64,000 bases of DNA, taken from the NCBI RefSeq assembly GCF_036246005.1, contig NZ_CP109171.1:7676001-7740000 (forward strand), in the 5' to 3' direction. The notes under the pieces were generated by a model. It did not search any database. It had not been told where the DNA came from and saw only the letters and a list, made by a program, of their open reading frames with translations. Made by a program: the position numbers and the translations under genes. The first letter of the stretch is position 1; every line of letters starts with the position of its first letter. Positions 55,591 to 64,000 of this stretch are shown in pieces. This stretch comes from Streptomyces sp. NBC_01723 (GTDB lineage Bacteria > Actinomycetota > Actinomycetes > Streptomycetales > Streptomycetaceae).

Positions 55591-56910
55591 ATGGCCGGGA
55601 ACGGGCGGCGCGGTAGGGACGGGAAGGCCGCGGCCGGGGACCGGCACTACGTACTCGTGTGCTCGCTGTGCGGCGACCGCCGGCCCGACGACGGCCTGAT
55701 CCTGGACTGCCCGCGGGACCATCCGCCCGCGCTGCTCAGAACCGAGTACGCCAACCCGCGGTTCACCCCCGACCAGGAGTACGACGGACTCTTCCGCTAC
55801 CGGGAGTGGCTGCCCGTCGTCCGCGCCCTCCGATCGACGGGCCGGGGCGCCGTGTACCGCAGCCAGGGCCTCGCCGCCGCCCTGGGACTGCCACGGCTGT
55901 GGATCGCGTTCAACGGCTACTGGCCGGAACGCGGCGCCTCGCTCGAGACCGGCACCTTCAAGGAGTTCGAGGCCCTCACGGTGCTCGGCCGGCTCCCGGG
56001 CCGGGAGCACGTCCTGACCGTCGCCTCGTCGGGCAACACCGCCGCCGCGTTCGCCTGGGTCTGCTCCCGGCAGCGCGTGCCCTGCCTGATCGTCGTCTCC
56101 GGCAAGGGCCTGGGCCGGCTGCGGTTCCCCGGCACCCTCGACCCGTGTGTGACGCTCGTGGTCATCGACGACGGCGACTATCCCGACGCCATCGCACTCG
56201 CCTCCTCGATCTCCCGCCTGCCGCCCTTCCTGGCCGAGGGCGGCGTGAAGAACGTCGGCCGCCGGGACGGCCTGGCGGCCGTACTGCTGACGGCGTATGA
56301 GGAAATGAGATGCCTGCCGTCGCACTACTTCCAGGCGGTGGGCAGCGGCACCGGCGCCATCGCGGTCCTCGAGGCCGCCCGCCGGATCGGCGTCGCCGCC
56401 GGCGGACTTCCGCTGCCCAGACTCATGCTGTGCCAGAACCTGCCGTTCACCCCCATCCACGACGCCTGGCGCATGGGGGAGACCGTGAGGGAACCCGAAC
56501 TCACCGACGGGTTCAGGGAGTCCATCGCCAAGGTGCATGCCGACGAGCTGACGAACTGGGCACCCCCCTACAGCATCCGCGCGGGCGTGCACGACGCGCT
56601 GCGCGACAGCGACGGCGACGTCCTGGTCGCCGACAACGCCTCCGTCGTGGTCGCCCGGAACATGTTCCGCGAACTCGAAGGGATCGACATCGAGCCCGCC
56701 GCGGGTGTGGCGGTCGCCTGCCTGCGCGACGCGGTGGCCCAGGGGAAGGTCGACCGGGACGCGGTCGTCCTGCTGAACATCACCGGCGGCGGGCGCCGCC
56801 GCCTCGCGACGGACCGCCCTCTGGTGGGCGCCCGCCCGCACTGGCGCCTGACGAAGGACGCACTCGCCGAGGACGGACTGGCGCAGCGGATCGCCGCGCG
56901 ACGCACATGA
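55591..56910 (+). CDS. PLP-dependent cysteate-synthase-like enzyme
   Basis: Fold-type II PLP enzyme, 439 residues. A Zn-ribbon-like N-terminus (CSLC near residue 24, later C) as in threonine-synthase relatives, the PLP-lysine region GTFKEFEALTVL (about residue 126), phosphate-binding SSGNTAAAF and QAVGSGTGAIA loops are present. The pattern agrees with cysteate synthase, which makes cysteate from phosphoserine and sulfite, but threonine synthase or a diaminopropionate-type enzyme remain possible. ATG 55591 has GAAAGGTGGG upstream; ATG 55561 is weaker. It is the first gene of the Hpg/Dpg cluster, 89 bases before the oxidase, so it probably supplies an unusual amino acid to the product. Confidence 0.7.
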   Translation: MAGNGRRGRDGKAAAGDRHYVLVCSLCGDRRPDDGLILDCPRDHPPALLRTEYANPRFTPDQEYDGLFRYREWLPVVRALRSTGRGAVYRSQGLAAALGLPRLWIAFNGYWPERGASLETGTFKEFEALTVLGRLPGREHVLTVASSGNTAAAFAWVCSRQRVPCLIVVSGKGLGRLRFPGTLDPCVTLVVIDDGDYPDAIALASSISRLPPFLAEGGVKNVGRRDGLAAVLLTAYEEMRCLPSHYFQAVGSGTGAIAVLEAARRIGVAAGGLPLPRLMLCQNLPFTPIHDAWRMGETVREPELTDGFRESIAKVHADELTNWAPPYSIRAGVHDALRDSDGDVLVADNASVVVARNMFRELEGIDIEPAAGVAVACLRDAVAQGKVDRDAVVLLNITGGGRRRLATDRPLVGARPHWRLTKDALAEDGLAQRIAARRT

Positions 56911-56999
56911 ACGGCTTGGACGGGAGGAGCGGCGACAGGCGATACTCAAGCGCTCCTCCAGGAACTCGCTGCGTGCTGCTTTGATCGGGGAAGGATCTG

Positions 57000-58052
57000 A
57001 TGCGGCTTTCGCTCGGCGACTACGCCCGACTGGCGCGCGAACGGCTGGACCCACCGGTCTGGGACTTCCTGGACGGCGGCGCCGGTGAGGAACGCACCCT
57101 ACTGGCCAACACCACCGCCTTCGACCGGGTACGGCTGCGGCCCACGGTACTGAGCGGAGTCACCGCCCCGGAACTCCAGACCAAGATCCTCGACCGCCCG
57201 TGGGCGGTCCCGCTGGCCGTCGCGCCGATGGCCTACCACACCCTGGCGCACCCGGAGGGCGAGGCCGCCACCGTCCGGGCCGCGGCGCGCCGCGGCGTCC
57301 CCGTCGTCGTCAGCATGTTCGCCGGCCGCACCTTCGAGGACCTCGCCGCCGCGGCCGGCGCTCCGCTCTGGCTCCAGACGTACTGTCTGCGCGACCGCGC
57401 CACCGTCCGACGGCTCGTGGAACGTGCGGAGCACGCCGGGTTCGAAGCGGTCGTCCTCACCGTCGACACCCCCCGTCTCGGCCGGCGGCTGCGCGACCTG
57501 CGCAACGGCTTCCGGCTGCCCCCGGGCGTCGGACCCGCCAACCTCGACGGCGACGGCTTCGACAGCCCGGCGGGCCACGCCCTGACCCAGTTCGACCCGG
57601 CGCAGGACTGGGGCTGGGTCGAGTGGCTGCGGTCGGTCACCCGGCTGCCGATCGTGCTGAAGGGGATCCTCACCGGCGCGGACGCGGCACGCGCGGTCAC
57701 CGCCGGGGTGGACGGAATCATCGTCTCGAATCACGGCGGACGCCAACTCGACGGCGTACCGGCGTCCCTGGACGCGCTGCCGGAAGTCGCGGCCGCGGTG
57801 TCGGAGGCGTGTCCCGTCCTCCTCGACGGGGGCGTGCGCCGCGGCGCCGACGTCCTGGCCGCCCGTGCCATGGGCGCGGACGCCGTCCTCCTCGGCCGTC
57901 CCGTGCTGTACGGACTCGCCGTGGACGGCGAGGAGGGCGTCGCGCGGACGCTCGACCTGCTGGTCGACGAACTCACCGACGCCATGACCCTCACCGGCAC
58001 CGCCTCCGTGGCCGCCGTGCCCCCCGAACTGGTCAGCACCTCGCCCGCGTGA
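57000..58052 (+). CDS. hmo: FMN-dependent alpha-hydroxyacid oxidase (hydroxymandelate oxidase-like)
   Basis: Flavin oxidase of 350 residues of the glycolate/mandelate family. MRLSLGDYARLARERLDPPVWDFLDGGAGEE at the start (family FMN fold), LKGILTG with the conserved lysine, and SNHGGRQLDG with catalytic histidine and arginine near residue 245 are present. In glycopeptide clusters the homologous Hmo oxidises L-4-hydroxymandelate to 4-hydroxybenzoylformate for 4-hydroxyphenylglycine. The neighbouring dpgABC genes and an HmaS-like gene start at the right edge support that role. Good ribosome site GGGGAAGGA. Confidence 0.8.
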   Translation: MRLSLGDYARLARERLDPPVWDFLDGGAGEERTLLANTTAFDRVRLRPTVLSGVTAPELQTKILDRPWAVPLAVAPMAYHTLAHPEGEAATVRAAARRGVPVVVSMFAGRTFEDLAAAAGAPLWLQTYCLRDRATVRRLVERAEHAGFEAVVLTVDTPRLGRRLRDLRNGFRLPPGVGPANLDGDGFDSPAGHALTQFDPAQDWGWVEWLRSVTRLPIVLKGILTGADAARAVTAGVDGIIVSNHGGRQLDGVPASLDALPEVAAAVSEACPVLLDGGVRRGADVLAARAMGADAVLLGRPVLYGLAVDGEEGVARTLDLLVDELTDAMTLTGTASVAAVPPELVSTSPA

Positions 58053-58065
58053 CCGGAGCAGCAAC

Positions 58066-58130
58066 CAAAGAGACCAGAGAGAACAGAGAGAACAGAGAGA
58101 AGAGCGAAGAGCGAAGAAAGAGAGAGGAGT
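58066..58130 (+). repeat. Purine-only repetitive tract
   Basis: About 60 bases of nearly pure A/G with repeated AGAGAACAG and GCGAAGA units, unusually A-rich for this genome. It ends in the ribosome site of the small peptide gene. It may be unstructured leader RNA favouring translation. Confidence 0.6.
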
Positions 58131-58135
58131 GGGTG

Positions 58136-58182
58136 ATGTCCGGCTGGACCGTCAAGCGGCTTGTCCGCAGTAAGCGTCGCAT

Positions 58183-58204
<22 letters not shown>
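58136..58204 (+). CDS. 22-residue Trp/Arg-rich leader peptide overlapping dpgA
   Basis: Small gene with GAGGAG six bases before its ATG. The peptide is strongly basic with four tryptophans (MSGWTVKRLV... ending MWGWTFR). Its TGA overlaps an in-frame ATG of dpgA (58201) in ATGA fashion. It may simply couple ribosomes onto dpgA, act as a translation-attenuation leader (tryptophan/arginine codons), or be a real membrane-active peptide. No homology is claimed. Confidence 0.5.
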
Positions 58205-61120
<2,916 letters not shown>

Positions 61121-61199
61121 CCCGTCCCGCACGGCCACGAGCCGTCCGGGACGTCTTCGTCGACGCGCGCCCACCCGCGCGCAGAACTGGAGGAACGCG

Positions 61200-62585
61200 G
61201 TGCGCAGTCACCAGCCCGAACCGGCCGAACCGGCAGGCACGGAAGCGGAAACCGGCCCCCCCGATGCGGTCGTCGCCACCGCACGCCGCCGACTGGACGA
61301 ACTGCGCACCGTGCGGACACCGGTGGAGGACTTCAGGACGGCGGTCACGGATCTGGTGGTCATCGCCTCCCCCTTCCGGGGCGGCACCACACTGCTGACG
61401 GAACTCCTCCGCGGCGCCGAGGACCTCCTGCACTTCCAGGCCGAGATGCAGCCCGTCCTGCGCCTGGCCGGGTGGACCCACCCGGAGAACGGCGCCGACT
61501 CCGAACGGCTCTCCGGCCTCACCGGAGACGTCGCCCTCATCGAGCACGAACTGGGCAGCGACGTGGGCAACCCCGTGAGCGACTGGGACGCCATCGACTG
61601 GTCGCGGTTCGCCCAGGACGTCCTGTGGCGCTGGATCGTGCAGTGGCCCACGGCACCTCTCAGCCTCGCCGAGGTCGAATCCATGCTGGCGAAGGCGCTC
61701 GCGGACCAACCGCCCGGCGGCCTCGACGACGGCAGCGGCGACCCCACCCGCGCGGTCGGCCTCACCCTGCTGAAGATGCTGACGACACGGTACGCGTACG
61801 CGAACCCGTACTACGCCGACGTCTCTGCGGCTGAGATCAACGGCATCCTCCCGGAGGCGCCCCGGCCGGCCGGACCGCACGGCGACACCGTCCTCGAATT
61901 CGCGCCCCTCGCCCTGCCCAAACCCTGGAAGAGGGCGACGCGGCAGGAGGTGGAGAGCCGGACCGTCATCACCAAGACCCCCGTCAACGTCTACAAACTG
62001 GGTGCCCTCAGGGAGTTCTTCCCCCGGGCCCGCATGAGGATCATCCACCTCACCCGCAACCCGGGCGCCGCGATCAGCAGCTACCGCGAGGCATGGCTGT
62101 CGCACTGGTTCTTCAACGCCAGGGTCGGCACCCCGTTGAACATCGCCGGATACACCGAACCGGGACGGCCGTGGAGCCGTCACTGGTGGAAGCTCGACTT
62201 CCCGCCGGGCTGGCAGGACCTCACCGAATCCCCGCTGGAGGAGGTCTGCGCCACCCAGTGGCGCTGCTCGCACACCGCCATCCTCGACTTCGCGGCGCGG
62301 AACAAGGACATCGACGTCCTCCGCCTCCAGTACGAGGACCTGATCGGCACGGCTCACGAACGCACCCGCGCCATCGACGAGTTGGCGAGCTGGCTCGGCA
62401 CGGACCGCGCACCCCTGCTGGCCCCGGCGGTGCGGGGGATGACCCCCATGAACGCCCTCACGCTGCCGCGGCGCGCGAAGTGGTACGGCAACTACGACGT
62501 CCTCAAGGACGCCCTGAACAGCCCCGACGTGCTGTCCCTCGCTGCGGACCTGGGCTACTCGACGGACCTGACCGACTGGCCGTGA
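61200..62585 (+). CDS. PAPS-dependent sulfotransferase, large form
   Basis: Sulfotransferase-family protein of 461 residues. The 5'-phosphosulfate loop is VIASPFRGGTTLLTELL (near residue 55-71) and the 3'-phosphate region is RIIHLTRNPGAAISSYREAW (near 278). It is larger than the ~270-residue StaL-type enzymes that sulfate glycopeptides. GTG 61200 has GGAGG seven bases before. It occupies the place where dpgD is usually found. It could sulfate a phenolic Hpg/Dpg residue of the final peptide. Confidence 0.75.
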   Translation: MRSHQPEPAEPAGTEAETGPPDAVVATARRRLDELRTVRTPVEDFRTAVTDLVVIASPFRGGTTLLTELLRGAEDLLHFQAEMQPVLRLAGWTHPENGADSERLSGLTGDVALIEHELGSDVGNPVSDWDAIDWSRFAQDVLWRWIVQWPTAPLSLAEVESMLAKALADQPPGGLDDGSGDPTRAVGLTLLKMLTTRYAYANPYYADVSAAEINGILPEAPRPAGPHGDTVLEFAPLALPKPWKRATRQEVESRTVITKTPVNVYKLGALREFFPRARMRIIHLTRNPGAAISSYREAWLSHWFFNARVGTPLNIAGYTEPGRPWSRHWWKLDFPPGWQDLTESPLEEVCATQWRCSHTAILDFAARNKDIDVLRLQYEDLIGTAHERTRAIDELASWLGTDRAPLLAPAVRGMTPMNALTLPRRAKWYGNYDVLKDALNSPDVLSLAADLGYSTDLTDWP

Positions 62586-62612
62586 CCCGCGCCCGGCGGC
62601 CGTGACCCCCGC

Positions 62613-63884
62613 TCACCGGCGGTGCAGCCACGCGAGGAAGTCGGGCGGTGCCAGTGCGGCCGCCCTGGCGTGATACCTCGTCAGCTCGTCGCCGGTCAGC
62701 AGGGCCGTGCCGGACCCGGACCCACCCCGCCGGAAGAAGGCCCGGTTGTCACGGGTCGTCCCCAGGGGCTGGATCCGGTCCGCGGCCGCGCGCATCCGGT
62801 CGAACGAGGCGGCCGCGACCAGATCGTCCCAGCCGGCGCCTCCGGTGGGGACCCCGAGATGCCGGCCCAGTCGGGCCATCTCACCCGAGAGGTCGGCCGA
62901 CAGATCCTCGTAGTGGAACAGGAGGATCCCGCCGTCGGTACGGCGGGACCAGGCGTCCGACAGATGCCACAGCACACCCCGCAGGGACGACGGCTGCCCC
63001 TCGCGCGGGGGATCCTCCTCCACCCACCGGGCCAGCCACTCCCGCGGTGCCACCTGCCGCTCCCGACGCGGGCCCCCGGGCCCCGGCACACCGCCGGACC
63101 GGTCGTGGTTGCCGCTCTGGTGGTACAGCGAGACAGCGGTGTCCAGCGGATGCCGGGCGACGACGACATGGGTGACGTCCGGCGCCGTCACGACGTCGCT
63201 CAGCGGCGTATGGGTCTTGATCAGCCGCCGGTGCGACTGACCGGTGAACGCGGCGAACACCTCGTCGCACGGACGCGCCATGTCGTCCAGCCAGGGCGAC
63301 AGTTGAGGCAGCGGCGCCGGGAGGTCCGGAGTCCGCAGGACCAGCAGGGCGCAGATCATCTGCATCCACGTGGTGCCGCTCTTGGCGGGGGTGCTGATGA
63401 CGATGTCACCGGACCGGAAGTCGAACCGGCGCCACCGCGCCGTCCGGAGGAACGTCCACAGCGAGAGGGCGGCGGCGCGTCCGCGGTCGGTCAGGACGAG
63501 CCGCACCCGTCGGCGGTCGGCCCGGTCCACCCGCAGTTCCAGGTACCCGTGCGTGGTCAGCGCGTCCACCGTCTCGCCGGCCTGCCGGTCGCCGATGCCC
63601 AGCACGCGCTTGAGGTCCCCGGCCGCCCCGCCCCGGAACGCCATGGCACCCAGCACGAAGGGCCCGTGCCGCGGAAGGCCGTCGAATCCCGCTGCCGAGA
63701 GATGGGCGTCGAGGTCCGCCTCCACGTCCCCCGCCTCCCGGAGCAGGGAGCGGAGCATTTCATCGCTGACGGCAACAGGAAACACATCCGCAGCGTATTG
63801 AGCTGCCGTCCCGGCGTCAATGCGTGCAAACTCGACAACGCCCGCCACCCGTCCGGAAATCGAAGCGAAAGCCGAGCATTTCAC
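62613..63884 (-). CDS. MarR-like winged helix fused to a sulfotransferase
   Basis: Protein of 423 residues, one open frame. Residues about 35-140 look like a MarR winged helix (FVLGAMAFRGGAAGDLKRVLG, VDALTTHGYLELRVDRADRRRVRLVLTDRG). From about 155 a complete PAPS sulfotransferase begins: VISTPAKSGTTWMQMICALL, then VVVARHPLDTAVSLYHQSGN and FFRRGGSGSG near the end. The domains join within TFLRTARWRRFDFRSGD. GTG 63884 is the longest start, an ATG near 63762 the alternative. It is convergent with the large sulfotransferase and divergent from the HmaS-like start. It may be a self-regulating or substrate-sensing sulfotransferase. Confidence 0.7.
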   Translation of the reverse strand: MKCSAFASISGRVAGVVEFARIDAGTAAQYAADVFPVAVSDEMLRSLLREAGDVEADLDAHLSAAGFDGLPRHGPFVLGAMAFRGGAAGDLKRVLGIGDRQAGETVDALTTHGYLELRVDRADRRRVRLVLTDRGRAAALSLWTFLRTARWRRFDFRSGDIVISTPAKSGTTWMQMICALLVLRTPDLPAPLPQLSPWLDDMARPCDEVFAAFTGQSHRRLIKTHTPLSDVVTAPDVTHVVVARHPLDTAVSLYHQSGNHDRSGGVPGPGGPRRERQVAPREWLARWVEEDPPREGQPSSLRGVLWHLSDAWSRRTDGGILLFHYEDLSADLSGEMARLGRHLGVPTGGAGWDDLVAAASFDRMRAAADRIQPLGTTRDNRAFFRRGGSGSGTALLTGDELTRYHARAAALAPPDFLAWLHRR

Positions 63885-63967
63885 TTTACGCCCGTCGGCC
63901 GTCGTTCCCAGCGGCAGTGATCCTCAGGTAGCGTGCACCGACGCCATTCGGATACCGGAGGGTTCCC

Positions 63968-64000
63968 ATGGATATTGGCGCTATCGATCATCTCGAATGC
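63968..64000 (+). CDS. Start of a probable 4-hydroxymandelate synthase (HmaS/HPPD family)
   Basis: Eleven codons before the right edge, beginning MDIGAIDHLEC, with GGAGGG six bases upstream. IDHLE matches the opening strand of the vicinal-oxygen-chelate fold of 4-hydroxyphenylpyruvate dioxygenase and HmaS. In this cluster HmaS is expected next to Hmo. Too short for certainty. Confidence 0.45.
   Translation, partial: MDIGAIDHLEC

Noticed and set aside
58081..58130. Short tandem GA-rich units resembling a CRISPR or microsatellite
   Set aside because: Units are irregular, about 8-9 bases, with no spacers; it is better described as a purine-rich leader.

Overview
The window looks like a chromosomal segment of a Streptomyces, or a very close relative. 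Evidence is roughly 70% G+C with strong third-position G/C bias, GTG starts, leaderless or strong-RBS genes, a bldA-type TTA codon, a Tat-exported family-11 xylanase of the XlnC type, monomeric isocitrate dehydrogenase and a PP2C/GAF/ATPase phosphatase. No tRNA, rRNA, CRISPR array, origin or intact mobile element was seen. The only clear mobile DNA is a frameshifted IS30-like transposase tail.

Layout. (1) 1-9.2 kb: a xylan utilisation locus. A BxlEFG-type ABC importer and a GH3 beta-xylosidase (cut by the left edge) read leftward. A divergent LacI regulator (BxlR-like), a GH43 xylosidase/arabinofuranosidase and the secreted GH11 xylanase XlnC follow. TTTCGAAA/CGAAACTTTCG palindromes sit in both divergent promoter regions. 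(2) 9.2-15.7 kb: accessory DNA. It holds the IS30 remnant, a 993-residue NLR-like protein (alpha/beta-hydrolase, NB-ARC, TPR), and a small gene set of a 60-residue TTA-containing peptide, a 2OG-Fe(II) oxygenase, a PhzF enzyme and a RidA protein. (3) 15.7-24.3 kb: a proteolysis/signalling region. It holds an astacin-like protein whose HExxH motif has become HQxxH, an ATPase-LuxR regulator, a TPR-CHAT protease, and an operon of a leaderless cytoplasmic subtilase, an ECF sigma factor and a small acidic protein. (4) 24.3-40.8 kb: housekeeping and transport. It includes N-formylglutamate amidohydrolase, icd, an MscS channel, an amino-acid permease, an FGGY kinase with GlpA-like and second flavoprotein genes, a flippase-like membrane protein, an ABC exporter with a MerR-type promoter, and the PP2C phosphatase. 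(5) 41-52.9 kb: a predicted alpha-1,3-glucan utilisation locus of GH13 alpha-glucosidase, ABC importer, LacI regulator, 1429-residue multidomain GH87 enzyme and a second, nearly identical LacI regulator. (6) 52.9-55.4 kb: a VanJ-like membrane phosphatase, an alpha-amylase that has lost its whole catalytic barrel, and a cold-shock-domain protein. (7) 55.6-64 kb: the left part of a biosynthetic cluster with cysteate-synthase-like, hydroxymandelate-oxidase-like, dpgA, dpgB, dpgC and sulfotransferase genes, a MarR-sulfotransferase fusion, and the first codons of a probable HmaS-like gene. It is expected to make 4-hydroxyphenylglycine and 3,5-dihydroxyphenylglycine for a nonribosomal peptide whose synthetases lie to the right.

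The strongest candidates for new biology are the hydrolase-NB-ARC-TPR protein (possible anti-phage sensor-effector), the CHAT/subtilase/sigma module, the TTA-containing peptide with its 2OG oxygenase, and the sulfur-rich Hpg/Dpg cluster with its MarR-sulfotransferase fusion. All functional statements are inferred from reading the sequence; no database search was run.
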